Below are positions 1 to 9,209 of a stretch of 64,000 nt of DNA, piece after piece. The DNA lies in the NCBI RefSeq assembly GCF_002994635.1, contig NZ_PVNL01000045.1:1-64000 (forward strand), given 5' to 3'. The notes beneath the pieces are model-generated. The model ran no database searches and had not been told where the DNA came from. It saw nothing but the letters and a program-made list of their open reading frames with translations. Source of the DNA: Enhygromyxa salina (GTDB lineage Bacteria > Myxococcota_A > Polyangia > Nannocystales > Nannocystaceae). The translations under genes and the position numbers were made by a program. Position 1 is the first letter of the stretch. Each line of letters opens with the position of its first letter.

Positions 1-112
1 ATGACTTCCAGAAGCCCAGGGGACACGCAGGGCGAAGTCCTCCCGCAGGGGAGGGGCCCCGATGACGGCTCCGCCGGCATTGGGGAGGGGCTGTGAAGCC
101 CCTCATCAAAAT
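1..112. other. window edge, no supported gene
   Basis: Frame 1 is open from base 1 to a TGA at 91-93 and could be the tail of a gene lying outside the window, but its 30 residues (Gly/Pro/Asp-rich) resemble nothing I know. A perfect 8-bp hairpin (arms 85-92 and 97-104, loop GTGA) lies across that stop. It could end transcription from either side. Confidence 0.3.
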
Positions 113-1339
113 CTAGAGCTGGTCCCCCGGCATCGGAGTTCCGGCAGGAACTTCGATGCCGGGGGACCAGCGCGCCGTTGCAGCTGAGCGAAATTCGGCG
201 AACGCGAGGCTGGTCCCCATCACCACCGTAGCGATCGACGCGACCACGGTGAGCGCGTGCGCGGGGTCGCTGAAGCGATCGACGCTCGCGGCAGCCAGGG
301 CCCCGGACAGGAACTGAAGGGTCCCGAGGATCGATGCACCGAGGCCGACGACCTGTGGCGGGACATCGAGGGCGCTCATCATCGCGGCCGGGATCATGAT
401 CCCGTTGCCGAACATGTAGAGGACGTAGCAGAAGCACCACGCGCTGGCGGCCCCCCCGGTCGCCCAGGTCGTGACGAGTCCGGCCGCAGCCAGGCCCACG
501 ACGCCTGCGCCGACCAGGGCCAGGCGTCCGCTCGCGGCACGTCGGGCCGCCGTCCGCGTGAACAGACCGCCCAGTACACACGCACACGCACCGCCGAGCA
601 AAACCAGCGAGAAGCTGCGGGGGGTGAGCTGGCCCGAGCCGACCAACATGGTCGGACCGGCCGCGATGAAGGCGAAGTAGATCGACGCCATCGCTGCCAG
701 ACCCAGCGCGTAAGCAAGGAACAGCGGCTGAGACCACAAGCTGGCGAAGCCGCCCGCGCTCGCGGGCTCACGCGTGACCGTGGGCGGTCGTGTCTCCACC
801 CACCGCGGCATCGCCAGGGCCAAGATCGCGACGGCGCCCAGTCCCATGATGCCGAACCCCCACCGCCAGCCGACCGCCGCGCCCAAGACGGGAGCGAAGG
901 CCAGTCCAAGGGTCTGCAGAGTCGACAGCACGCTCATCGCCCGCGTGCCCTCGCGCCCGTCGAAGCTGTCGCGGACTGCCGCCCGGGCAATCACGAGCAC
1001 CCCCGCCGCGGCCACGCCCTGAACCGCGCGAGCGATCAGGAGTTCACTCATCGATGAGGCCGCAGCTGCCGCGACGCTGGACACCGCGAGGGTCGCGAGG
1101 GCGGCGAGGGCCAGCGGGCGGCGACCCAACCGATCCGAGAGCCACCCCTGCGGGATCATCGTCGCCGCGAGCATGAAAATGTAGACCGAGATCGTGCTCG
1201 CGCCGCTGCCGGTCGAGCCGAGCTCAGAAGGGATTGATGCCAGCGACGGGACGTGGACGCCACCGCCGAACGGCGCGAGCGCACAGGCCGCGCCAAGCAG
1301 CCAAAGCGCCGGGGTCCTGACTGGTTTGTGTGGGTTCAT
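113..1339 (-). CDS. MFS drug-resistance transporter, Bcr/CflA-like
   Basis: This is a proton-driven efflux permease of the inner membrane. The 408-residue chain has about twelve hydrophobic helices. The loop between helices 2 and 3 carries GWLSDRLGRRPL, the major-facilitator signature, and helix 4 has RAVQGVAAAG, as in the Bcr/CflA drug-exporter subfamily. The frame stays open 90 codons upstream, but ATG at 1339 is chosen because the first helix follows directly and a GAGAAAG ribosome site precedes it; the upstream codons overlap the divergent regulator. A LysR-type gene starts 118 bp away on the other strand, the usual arrangement for an inducible exporter and its regulator. The substrate cannot be read from the sequence. 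Confidence 0.88.
   Translation of the reverse strand: MNPHKPVRTPALWLLGAACALAPFGGGVHVPSLASIPSELGSTGSGASTISVYIFMLAATMIPQGWLSDRLGRRPLALAALATLAVSSVAAAAASSMSELLIARAVQGVAAAGVLVIARAAVRDSFDGREGTRAMSVLSTLQTLGLAFAPVLGAAVGWRWGFGIMGLGAVAILALAMPRWVETRPPTVTREPASAGGFASLWSQPLFLAYALGLAAMASIYFAFIAAGPTMLVGSGQLTPRSFSLVLLGGACACVLGGLFTRTAARRAASGRLALVGAGVVGLAAAGLVTTWATGGAASAWCFCYVLYMFGNGIMIPAAMMSALDVPPQVVGLGASILGTLQFLSGALAAASVDRFSDPAHALTVVASIATVVMGTSLAFAEFRSAATARWSPGIEVPAGTPMPGDQL
118..171 (-). terminator. long hairpin overlapping the end of the MFS gene
   Basis: Arms 118-135 and 154-171 are perfect 18-bp complements, and the inner part (AGTTCC 137-142 with GGAACT 147-152) extends the stem to about 25 bp around a 4-base loop. 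The hairpin codes for the last residues of the transporter and ends just before its TAG stop. On the minus strand it is followed by TCTAGATTTTGA, a short U-rich run. It therefore looks like an intrinsic terminator or an mRNA 3-prime stabiliser embedded in the coding end. It is unusually long and perfect for a terminator. Confidence 0.5.
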
Positions 1340-1435
1340 CGTGCTTTCTCGGCCTGGAGGACCGACTTGGCCCTCAGCCATGAGCAACGTTGACCGATGC
1401 GAGGGGTCGACGAAACGCCGAGTTGCGCGCAACAC

Positions 1436-1454
1436 TCGTGCCTGATACGCACGA
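1436..1454. promoter_or_regulatory. candidate LysR operator
   Basis: TCGTGC-N7-GCACGA is a perfect 6-bp dyad with a T-N11-A core (T1439, A1451), the classical LysR-family binding geometry. It lies immediately upstream of the LysR start codon, inside the 118-bp region shared with the divergent transporter. A second palindrome, GTTGCGCGCAAC, lies at 1422-1433. Binding by the adjacent regulator is inferred from position and symmetry only. Confidence 0.5.
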
Positions 1455-1457
1455 ATC

Positions 1458-2375
<918 letters not shown>

Positions 2376-2435
2376 ACCCGAGGGCCCGCGTGAATCCGGC
2401 AGGTGTTGGCGAGCTCGGCGAGAAGCAACGCGAGC

Positions 2436-3065
2436 TCAGGACAGGCGCCGCGCACGGATCACCGCGTCGACCCCGGTCCCCGCGACAGACCGCGGACGCT
2501 CCTCCGCGACGACGACTTCCCAGCAGCACGGATCGAGCGCAGCGACCACCTGTTCGACACAGACCTGCACCTGACCGGCCGCGCTCGTCGCCGCTCCGGT
2601 GCTGGGATCGATCGGGCGGTGGCCGACCAACAACAGCGTTCCGCCCACCGCGACTGCGCTCGCCATCCTACGCACCATCTCGTCCACTGAGCCTGCCGCG
2701 TGAACGTAGAGGCAGATCACGAGATCGAAGCAACCAGGGTCCGCGGTCCAGGTCGCTAGATTGCCCTCGGTCCAATCAATGCGCGCCGCGACCTCCGCCC
2801 CAACGGCCTCGGCCATCGACCGACCGTGGGCCAGGGCGCTCGCCGAGAAGTCGACCGCCGTGACCTGCCAGCCATGCGCGGCCAGCCAGAGCGTGTCAGC
2901 GCCGTGTCCACAGCCCGCGTCGAGGGCACGCCCGGGGTGAAGGTTCACGACCTCGCCCGTGAGGTGTGCGCTCGGTCGACGGTGGGCGACCTTGTCCCCG
3001 TGCTCGCGCAGCGTCTTCGACCAGAGCGCCTCCCAGAAAGCCTGATCGTAAGTTGGCTTGGTCAC
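2436..3065 (-). CDS. class I SAM-dependent methyltransferase
   Basis: This is a 209-residue Rossmann-fold methyltransferase. Motif I, ALDAGCGHGADTLWLA, binds S-adenosylmethionine; the acidic residue after strand 2 is in VTAVDFS; motif IV is FDLVICLYVHAAG. The start is the GTG at 3065, preceded by GGGGAG at good spacing; the longer open frame upstream runs antisense through the next gene and is not used. It lies 61 bp downstream of a second methyltransferase on the same strand and may be cotranscribed with it. The substrate is not evident; similar small proteins act on thiols, metalloids or small metabolites. Confidence 0.85.
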   Translation of the reverse strand: MTKPTYDQAFWEALWSKTLREHGDKVAHRRPSAHLTGEVVNLHPGRALDAGCGHGADTLWLAAHGWQVTAVDFSASALAHGRSMAEAVGAEVAARIDWTEGNLATWTADPGCFDLVICLYVHAAGSVDEMVRRMASAVAVGGTLLLVGHRPIDPSTGAATSAAGQVQVCVEQVVAALDPCCWEVVVAEERPRSVAGTGVDAVIRARRLS

Positions 3066-3126
3066 TCGTGGCTCCCCGCAATCATCGTGATGGCTCGGGG
3101 CCGGTTGCTCACGACGCTGAACACAG

Positions 3127-3879
3127 TCACGTTGAGCCCGGCTCCTGCTGCTCGAGAGGCTCGAGGCTCGCCTCCACGATGTACTGATCGGGAAGCGCCA
3201 CGAGCGACACCCTCGCTGCCAAGCCCGCCTCCTCGAGCTCCGCAACCAGCACCTCGGGCGCAACTCGCATGTTCGCTGGCGGACCACGGCGCCCCTCGAG
3301 GTTGAAGTCCACGATGAACAGCCTCCCGCCGGGCCGAAGCGCAGCGGCGAGACTTCGCGCGTAGTCGACCCGATCAGCGAGGTGGTGCCAAACGTGAACG
3401 ATGAGGATGCGGTCAACGCTGCGCGGGGCGAGGCCCAACTCAGTGTGGGTGGCACGGACTGCGCGCAGGTTGGGCAGCTGCTCGTGGCGCGCGCGCTCGT
3501 TCAGGAAGCGCACCATATCGGGCGCCACGTCCGTCGCTATGACCTCACCAGCGGGCACAGCTCGCGCCAGGCGAACCGCGAAGTACCCAGTGCCCGCGCC
3601 GACGTCGGCGACGATCATCGTTGGTGTCAGCTCCAGCGCATGCAACACGTCGGCCGGGCGTTGCCATTCATCCCGCGCCGGATCGTCGAGCACCTTCGTC
3701 CACTCGTCTGCGCTCACGAAGGCATGCATATGTTCATTTCCATTTTCATTTTCATTTTCATGGGGGCGCGCTTCTTGGTGGGCGCCGCTGTCTGCTGTCG
3801 AAATCCCGGCGGGAGTCGATATCGAACCGCACGCGCCACCCAGCGTTGCGACAAAAAATGCTGCCAGTAAGCGGTTCAT
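3127..3879 (-). CDS. lipid-anchored SAM methyltransferase-like protein
   Basis: This is a 250-residue protein with a lipoprotein signal peptide (hydrophobic start, lipobox LGGAC at residues 13-17) followed by a polar tail with an Asn-Glu repeat (NENENENGNEH, about 43-53). The rest is a class I methyltransferase domain: ADVGAGTGYFAVRLA is motif I, VIATDVAP the acidic loop, and RILIVHVWHHLAD with GGRLFIVDF the later strands. ATG at 3879 follows a GGAG ribosome site. A methyltransferase on the outside of the cytoplasmic membrane is odd, because S-adenosylmethionine is cytoplasmic, yet this architecture (lipobox, short linker, methyltransferase) looks intact. It may have a different role or an unprocessed leader. 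It is the first gene of a likely pair with 2436-3065. Confidence 0.8.
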   Translation of the reverse strand: MNRLLAAFFVATLGGACGSISTPAGISTADSGAHQEARPHENENENGNEHMHAFVSADEWTKVLDDPARDEWQRPADVLHALELTPTMIVADVGAGTGYFAVRLARAVPAGEVIATDVAPDMVRFLNERARHEQLPNLRAVRATHTELGLAPRSVDRILIVHVWHHLADRVDYARSLAAALRPGGRLFIVDFNLEGRRGPPANMRVAPEVLVAELEEAGLAARVSLVALPDQYIVEASLEPLEQQEPGST

Positions 3880-3972
3880 CAGCTCTCTCCTGTTAGAACG
3901 TGGCTAGATGGTGGTTCGGCGCGAGTGTGCGACCCGCACCACGCGCCCTCGCGCTCCCGCCTCCAGAAACCA

Positions 3973-5139
3973 TCAAATCGCGCCACTGGAAGCGAGCTCC
4001 ATCGTTAGTTCGACGTTGATCATCGCTGCCGCGCGAACGCCAGCCGCCGCCGCCGTGATGGCCGCTTGCATTCGCGTTGTCAGGTCGCCAGCTGCATAGA
4101 TGCCCGGAATCGAGGTCTCGCTCTTCATCGAGTCGATCTCGACGTAGCCATTGTCATCGAGCGCGACGCCCAGCGATCGGACCAGCTCGACCTGACGTTG
4201 GGGAGGGTGGGCGAAGATGACGTCGCAGGGCACGGTGGTGCCGTTCGCGAGTTCGACGGCCTCGAGCCGCGTCTCGCTCCCCACCACGAGACGCGTCACG
4301 GGGGCCGTCTCGAGCTGAATCCCGGCGCCCTGGAGCTGCCCGCGGATCTCCTCCGAGACCTCGAACGCGCCGCCTGTAAAGACGGTGAGATCGCGTGTCC
4401 AGCCTCGCGCATGGAGGGCGAAATGCACCAGCATCTGTGGTTCGGCGGGGCTGACGAGGAACCCCCACCGGCGATCCTGAACCTCCCAACCGTGGCAGTA
4501 GGGGCACTGAAAGATCGACTGTCCCCAGAGCTCGTTGAATCCCTCGATCGGGAGGCGCTCGTCGATCATCCCGGTGCACAGCAGAATCCGCCGCGCTTCG
4601 ACAGTTCCCGCCTCCAGGCTGACCTGAAACCCACCGCGGGTTCCTGCGATCGACTCGACACGAACGTCGCGCACCTCCACGCTCGGATAGGTAGCGAGCT
4701 GCTGACGACCGATTCGTCGGAATTCCTGTGGGGGCGTGCCGTCGCGTGTGACGAAATTGTGGATGTGCTCCGCGGCCGCGTTTCGTATCGGGCCTGAATC
4801 GCAGAGCAGAACCCGCTTGCGCGAGCGGCCGAGTGTGAGCGCAGCCGCCAGGCCGCCAGGCCCACCTCCGATGATGATGACGTCGTACAGCATGTTGGGT
4901 TTTGTCATGGATGAACCAGTAGGCCGCTCGGTCGGCCGGAGCGCCGATGCGCACCCCGGGACGACGATCGCGGCGCCGATAATCGCGCTGGCCTGAAGCC
5001 AGTCGCGCCGAGTGAAGCGTGAATCGACGACTTCGTTTGCCTCAATCCCGTCGTCGTCGTGCCGCGATCGTGGCGAGCCCTGCGTCGGGTCTTCGCGCTG
5101 GTCGGCGGGACTCTCACTGTGGAAGGACCGCCTACGCAT
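3973..5139 (-). CDS. thioredoxin-reductase-like flavoprotein with Tat-type leader
   Basis: This is a 388-residue NAD(P)/FAD-dependent disulfide oxidoreductase. FAD binding is shown by [12 protein letters not shown] (about 85-96), the redox pair by CPYCHGWE in the NAD domain, and the C-terminal FAD site by [10 protein letters not shown]. Homologues normally begin at the YDVIIIGGG strand. Here about 80 extra residues carry a twin-arginine motif (FTRRDWLQ, Arg 44-45), a hydrophobic stretch and a lipobox-like PGCAS, suggesting Tat export and lipid anchoring of the folded flavoprotein. ATG at 5139 overlaps the stop of the Rrf2 gene by 8 bp, so translation is probably coupled. An internal start at [10 protein letters not shown] would give a cytoplasmic form. 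Confidence 0.86.
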   Translation of the reverse strand: MRRRSFHSESPADQREDPTQGSPRSRHDDDGIEANEVVDSRFTRRDWLQASAIIGAAIVVPGCASALRPTERPTGSSMTKPNMLYDVIIIGGGPGGLAAALTLGRSRKRVLLCDSGPIRNAAAEHIHNFVTRDGTPPQEFRRIGRQQLATYPSVEVRDVRVESIAGTRGGFQVSLEAGTVEARRILLCTGMIDERLPIEGFNELWGQSIFQCPYCHGWEVQDRRWGFLVSPAEPQMLVHFALHARGWTRDLTVFTGGAFEVSEEIRGQLQGAGIQLETAPVTRLVVGSETRLEAVELANGTTVPCDVIFAHPPQRQVELVRSLGVALDDNGYVEIDSMKSETSIPGIYAAGDLTTRMQAAITAAAAGVRAAAMINVELTMELASSGAI

Positions 5140-5593
5140 CGGCCTTGTCCGGATGCCGCGAGAGACCACGGGCAGCGAGGCGATCAACAACGTCGGCGTT
5201 CAGCATGGCGAGCGTCACTTCGCCGAGCCGCGCGAGCAGCAGGGCTTCCGCATCCTGGAAGGACTTGTTGAGCGCCGCGTTGACCGCCTCTTCGACGATG
5301 CAGCCGGGCGACTCCGTTCGGTTTCCCATTGCGAGCAGTGAAGGACAGCCAAGCGCGGTGTAGACGTCGCGCAGCGTCAGCTCGGAGAGGTCGCAGGCCA
5401 GCGTCCAGCCGCCGCCATGTCCCTTCTGGGAGCGGACGTATCCCCGCTCGCGGAGCCCGGACATGATCCGCCGAATCACGACGGGGTTGGTGTCCATGGA
5501 CTTCGCCATCTCCTCTGACCTCAACGGCCCGTCATGCTCCGCCATGTGCAGGAGGACGTGCAGCGCACCTGACAGTCGGCTGTCCCGTCTCAC
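5132..5593 (-). CDS. Rrf2-family transcriptional regulator
   Basis: This is a 153-residue winged-helix repressor. The N-terminus [20 protein letters not shown] and the helix-turn-helix [20 protein letters not shown], followed by the wing KGHGGGW, are typical of Rrf2. One Cys ([10 protein letters not shown]) remains in the region that carries the Fe-S cysteines of IscR/NsrR, so a cluster is doubtful. A longer frame from 5629 would begin on a TTG that is part of the -35 box; the GTG at 5593 matches family N-termini and lies 7 bases after the -10 box, implying a leaderless or nearly leaderless message. It is the first gene of an operon with the flavoprotein at 3973-5139, a common pairing. Confidence 0.88.
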   Translation of the reverse strand: MRRDSRLSGALHVLLHMAEHDGPLRSEEMAKSMDTNPVVIRRIMSGLRERGYVRSQKGHGGGWTLACDLSELTLRDVYTALGCPSLLAMGNRTESPGCIVEEAVNAALNKSFQDAEALLLARLGEVTLAMLNADVVDRLAARGLSRHPDKADA

Positions 5594-5629
5594 GTAACTT
5601 ACGATATTACTTGATTGTCCGAGCGTCAA
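5594..5629 (-). promoter_or_regulatory. sigma-70-type promoter and dyad of the Rrf2 operon
   Basis: On the minus strand TTGACG (5629-5624) and TATCGT (5606-5601) are separated by exactly 17 bp. An AT-rich imperfect dyad, GTAATATCGTAAGTTAC (5610-5594), covers the -10 box and the predicted start point and abuts the GTG start codon at 5593. This is where an autoregulatory Rrf2 repressor would bind. The elements are seen in the sequence; regulation is inferred. Confidence 0.6.
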
Positions 5630-5764
5630 CAGAAAATTTTGTCCCGACGGGCGAACCGCCTGCTTCGGCGTGACAGATCGTCACCCAGCAGCTCCGCCGC
5701 ACCCCCGCCACACGCCAAGATCCGCCCGCGCAACCCGGGTATGCGTGTTGCAGCGGACCACGAG

Positions 5765-6253
5765 ATGCGGCTCACGACCGTCAACGGCGACCTCCTCGAT
5801 CAGGACGTGGACGCGATCGTCAACGCCTGGAACCGAAACGTGATCCCGTGGTGGCTCCTCATTCCCCAAGGAGTGTCCGGCGCGATCAAGCGGCGCGCGG
5901 GTCGCGAGCCATTTCGGGAGGTCGGGCGGCGCGGGCCCATGCCGCTCGGCTCGGCCGTGTGGACCAGCGCTGGTCAGCTACCGTTCGTGGGGATCATCCA
6001 CGTCGCGGGTATCAACCTCCTGTGGCGCGCGAGCGAGTCGAGCATCCGTGACAGCATCCGACATGCGGTCGAGCTGGCCGTGGACCACGGCGTCGCACGA
6101 CTCGCCACACCGATCATCGGCGCCGGCTCTGGAGGGCTCCGCGAGGAGGATGCCTACCGGATCATCGTTGACGAGGCCGAGCGGATCGACGCCGAGCTCG
6201 TCTTGACGCTCGTGCGGTTCCGACGGGGCGACACGACGACGCAACGCGCGTGA
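5765..6253 (+). CDS. macro-domain protein
   Basis: This is a 162-residue ADP-ribose-binding macro domain. The family landmarks are present in order: LTTVNGDLLDQDVDAIVNAWN with the adenine-contacting Asp and the Asn-Ala loop, the glycine-rich loop near IPQGVSGAIKRRAG, HVAGINLLW, and the phosphate loop PIIGAGSGGL. Such proteins bind or hydrolyse ADP-ribosyl groups or O-acetyl-ADP-ribose. ATG at 5765 fits the usual short N-terminus; an ATG at 5741 would add eight residues. The gene is divergent from the Rrf2 operon, and its open frame overlaps that promoter, another reason to prefer the internal start. The active residues look conserved, but enzymatic activity cannot be judged. Confidence 0.85.
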   Translation: MRLTTVNGDLLDQDVDAIVNAWNRNVIPWWLLIPQGVSGAIKRRAGREPFREVGRRGPMPLGSAVWTSAGQLPFVGIIHVAGINLLWRASESSIRDSIRHAVELAVDHGVARLATPIIGAGSGGLREEDAYRIIVDEAERIDAELVLTLVRFRRGDTTTQRA

Positions 6254-6280
6254 GCGGAGAGACACCGCGCGGGCTGGCGC

Positions 6281-6727
6281 TCAGTTGCTCTGCCCCTCGG
6301 CGCCCGGGCCCTGGCGACCGAGGACGGTGCCGGGTGGCACCTCGGTGGCGGTGATGCGGTAGTAGTGCATCACCGGTGTCAGCCCGCCGAACGCCACGAT
6401 GCCCTGCTGCTCGTCCGGAAAGTAGAAGAAGGTCCCGATGTAGCGGCCCGCGGCGATCATCCCGTGGATCAGCCCGCTCGGCGGGTGCTGCTGCATCTGC
6501 GCCTGCGGTGTCGCGAGCTTGGGATCGTTGGCGTGCTTGCGCAGAATCTCCTCGAGCATCACGCGCGTGGTCTTGCCGTTGAACGGCTTGCAGACGTCGA
6601 GCAGCTCGGAGGTCTCGGTGACTGCGAGAAAGTCGCTGAATACCTCGGAGAAGCTGTCCGACTGGGAGCCGTCGGCGTCGCGCAGTGACTCGCGGAGCGC
6701 GGTGAGCTGCTGGGTGAGCTTGGCCAT
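6281..6727 (-). CDS. conserved-looking protein of unknown function
   Basis: This is a 148-residue cytoplasmic protein with no signal peptide and no motif I recognise. The N-terminal half is helical (LTQQLTALRESLRDADG, then FSEVFSDFLAVTETSELLDVC). The C-terminal half looks like a beta-rich domain, with GMIAAGRYIGTFFYFPDEQQ and VMHYYRITA. It ends 28 bp from the stop of the convergent macro-domain gene. ATG at 6727 is preferred over a start six codons upstream because the helical repeat begins there. The composition and codon use match neighbouring genes, so it is probably a real gene. Confidence 0.55.
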   Translation of the reverse strand: MAKLTQQLTALRESLRDADGSQSDSFSEVFSDFLAVTETSELLDVCKPFNGKTTRVMLEEILRKHANDPKLATPQAQMQQHPPSGLIHGMIAAGRYIGTFFYFPDEQQGIVAFGGLTPVMHYYRITATEVPPGTVLGRQGPGAEGQSN

Positions 6728-7029
6728 AGCCCCACACCAAAACATCGAGCCGCCGCCGTCAAGCGGTCAGCTTGTCTTGGCCGGATCACGACGTTGGGAT
6801 CAATTTGCTCGTAAGAGCGACTAAGCCCAGCAAAGTTAGCTCGCACGTCGTACCGCCGCAAGACCCCGACCACGGCGACGTCGGCGATCGATGGCCCGCG
6901 TGAGCGCGCCGCGCGATCGCACGGGTTGTTCACGAACTTGCGATCGGAACGTGGCGGGATCGAAACGTGGATCAGCGACACCTCCGCCGCGCGAGCGATG
7001 AAGTCGCGCCGGAGCCCGTGTCCATGTTC

Positions 7030-8841
7030 ATGCGAATACCGACGACCTCCACCCTTCTCTTTCTTCCCCTGCTCGCGCTCGCCCTGTCCGGGTGTGGCGA
7101 TGATGTCACGAGCGACACCGAAGCCGGCAGCAGCGAGACCGGCGATGGCGATGGCGATCCGGACGACGGGGAACCCGGCGACGGGGATCCCGGTGATGGC
7201 GATGGCGACCCCGGTGATGGCGATGGCGACCCCGGTGATGGCGATGGCGACCCCGGTGATGGCGACGGTGACGGTGACGGTGACGGCGACGGCGACGGTG
7301 ACGGCGATGGTGACGGTGATGGCGACGGCGACATCGACCTGACGCTGGTGGGCATCGAGCCGATCGGTGGCTACGAGACCGGAGTGTACGACGGCGGCGC
7401 GGCGGAGATCACCGCCTTCGACCCCGCGAGCGCGCGGTTGTTCGTCGTCAACGGCGACGCCGCGGCTGTCGATGTGCTCGATCTCTCCGACCCGACCAAC
7501 CCCACGCTGATCGACAGCTTCGACGTGACGATGTACGGCGACTCGCCGAGCAGCGTCGACGTGCGCGACGGATTGGTCGCGGTCGCGGTGCCCTCGGATC
7601 CGGCCCAAGATCCCGGCCACGTCGTGTTCTTCAACGCCGACGATCTCTCGTACATCAACGATCTGCAGGTCGGGGCGCTGCCGGACATGCTGACGTTCAG
7701 CCCCAACGGCAACAAGCTGGTCGTCGCCTGCGAGGGCGAGCCCGAGGACGACTACCTCGTCGACCCCGAGGGCAGCGTGGCGATCATCGACGTCAGCGGC
7801 GACGTGGCGACGCTGACCGACGCCGACGTGAGGCTCGCGGAGTTCGGCGCGTTCAACCTCAGCAACATCGACCCGCAGATCCGCATCTACGGCCCGGGCT
7901 CCAGCGTCGCGCAGGATCTCGAGCCGGAGTACGTGGCGATCTCGGCCGACTCGACGACCGCGTGGGTCAGCCTGCAGGAGAACAACGCGATCGCGATCGT
8001 CGATCTCGCCGACGCCACGGTCACCGATCTCGTCGGACTCGGCTTCAAGAACCACTCACAGGTCGGCAAGGGGCTCGATGCCAGCGACGCCGACGATCAG
8101 ATCGCTATCGCCAATTGGCCGGTGTTCGGGATGTACCAGCCCGACGCGCTGGTCCGCTTCACCATCGACGGAACCGACTACCTGCTGAGCGCCAACGAGG
8201 GCGACACCCGCGACTACGACGCGATCTCCGAGGAGGTGCGGATCAAGAACCTCGACCTCGATCCGCAGGTGTTCCCCAACGCCGACGAGCTGCAGCAAGA
8301 CGAGCAGCTCGGTCGCCTGACCGTCTCGTACCTCGACGGTGACCTCGGCCACGACGGCGACTACGAGCGGCTGTTCGTGCCTGGCACCCGCTCGGTCGCG
8401 GTCTGGTCGAGCGCGGCCGCGCTGGTGTGGGACAGCGGCGACGAGATCGAGCAGACGACCGCGGCCGCGCTGCCCGACAACTTCAACGCCAGCAATGACG
8501 CCAATGACTCGTTCGACAGCCGCAGCGACAACAAGGGCCCCGAGCCCGAAGGTGCGGTCGTCGCCGAGCTGTGGGGCAAGTCCTACGCGTTCGTGGGCCT
8601 CGAGCGAGTCGGCGGCGTGGTCGTCTACGACGTGTCGAATCCACTGAGCCCGAGCTTGGTGCTGTACGACAACTCGACGCGCGACTTCGAAGGCGACGCC
8701 GAGCTCGGCACCGCCGGAGATCTGGGACCCGAGGGTCTCGAGGTCGTGCTCGCAGCGGACAGCCCGACTGGGGAGCCGCTGTTGATCGTCGCCAACGAGG
8801 TCAGCGGCAGCGTCCGCATCTATCGGATCATCGCCGAGTAG
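7030..8841 (+). CDS. choice-of-anchor-I-type propeller lipoprotein with Gly-Asp linker
   Basis: This is a surface lipoprotein of 603 residues. The signal peptide ends in lipobox LALSGC, and it is followed by a Thr/Ser/Glu segment and a linker of about 65 residues made of GD and GDP units (DNA 7141-7335). The remainder is a beta-propeller-like domain with repeated strand pairs such as RLFVVNGDAAAVDVLDLSD, MLTFSPNGNKLVVACEGEP and YVAISADSTTAWVSLQENN, plus the conserved LLSANEGDTRDYD and GPEPEGAVV blocks of the choice-of-anchor I family. The function of that family is not established. The same leader-linker design recurs at 12103, 23891 and 43555. A hairpin follows the stop. Confidence 0.8.
   Translation: MRIPTTSTLLFLPLLALALSGCGDDVTSDTEAGSSETGDGDGDPDDGEPGDGDPGDGDGDPGDGDGDPGDGDGDPGDGDGDGDGDGDGDGDGDGDGDGDGDIDLTLVGIEPIGGYETGVYDGGAAEITAFDPASARLFVVNGDAAAVDVLDLSDPTNPTLIDSFDVTMYGDSPSSVDVRDGLVAVAVPSDPAQDPGHVVFFNADDLSYINDLQVGALPDMLTFSPNGNKLVVACEGEPEDDYLVDPEGSVAIIDVSGDVATLTDADVRLAEFGAFNLSNIDPQIRIYGPGSSVAQDLEPEYVAISADSTTAWVSLQENNAIAIVDLADATVTDLVGLGFKNHSQVGKGLDASDADDQIAIANWPVFGMYQPDALVRFTIDGTDYLLSANEGDTRDYDAISEEVRIKNLDLDPQVFPNADELQQDEQLGRLTVSYLDGDLGHDGDYERLFVPGTRSVAVWSSAAALVWDSGDEIEQTTAAALPDNFNASNDANDSFDSRSDNKGPEPEGAVVAELWGKSYAFVGLERVGGVVVYDVSNPLSPSLVLYDNSTRDFEGDAELGTAGDLGPEGLEVVLAADSPTGEPLLIVANEVSGSVRIYRIIAE
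7141..7335 (+). repeat. tandem repeat coding a Gly-Asp linker
   Basis: The linker DNA is built from 6-base GGCGAT/GGCGAC units. Between about 7188 and 7250 a 21-bp unit (CCCGGTGATGGCGATGGCGA plus one base) is repeated three times almost exactly. Slippage here would change linker length in steps of 7 residues without shifting the frame. Confidence 0.85.
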
Positions 8842-9209
8842 TGTGGGGACCAGGCTCGAGCGTCACGCTCGCGCCTGGCCGAGCTCTCAACCGGTCAGCA
8901 CCGGTGCAGCACCACGACGGAGAACTGGACCGCGCCCCCGCCAACCTGGCGCTGTCCCTTACCCCCGGCCCTGCGGGCCGCGTTGACGGCCACGATCGAG
9001 CGCGAGTTCGACCCGGGGGAGCGGCAAGTCATGATGTTCACGCTCGCCCAGATCCCGGAGTGAGCGGCGGCGCGGAGGCATCGCAGCGCGGGCGCCCGAC
9101 AGCCCCAGAGCGTCCCAGACTCGGCTGCGATCCCATCCCAGACCGTTCGGACGGGCGAACTCGACTCCCCGCACCGAGCCCGCCCATCGGTGATACCGTC
9201 CCTGCACCC
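8842..9209. other. intergenic region with a possible gene remnant
   Basis: After the hairpin, one plus-strand frame (to a TGA at 9061-9063) reads like the end of a real protein (LRAALTATIEREFDPGERQ, then a short hydrophobic end). It has no start codon and an in-frame stop at 8839-8841, so it is at most a decayed remnant. The rest should hold the promoter of the PAAR-like gene; I recognise no promoter sequence. Confidence 0.35.
8850..8878 (+). terminator. hairpin after the propeller lipoprotein gene
   Basis: CCAGGC-t-CGAGCG, loop TCA, CGCTCG-c-GCCTGG forms a 12-bp stem with one mismatch, 8 bases after the stop at 8841. There is no clear T-run behind it, so it is either a weak intrinsic terminator or a 3-prime stabilising hairpin. 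Confidence 0.5.

Noticed and set aside
3735-3765. Hexanucleotide ATTTTC repeats in a methyltransferase gene as a phase-variable switch
   Set aside because: The 6-bp unit keeps the reading frame, so changes would only alter Asn-Glu copy number, not turn the gene off.
7141-7335. Regular DNA repeats that might look like a CRISPR array
   Set aside because: Units are 6 to 21 bp, directly adjacent, without spacers, and they code in frame for GD residues.
6559-8055. A 498-codon minus-strand frame with Val/Ala/Ile-Thr repeats
   Set aside because: It is antisense to the lipoprotein at 7030 and mirrors its repeats; no start or motif supports it.
8875-9063. Short plus frame ending near LRAALTATIEREFDPGERQ
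   Set aside because: Sequence looks native but there is no ATG, GTG or TTG start and an upstream stop is in frame; at most a remnant.
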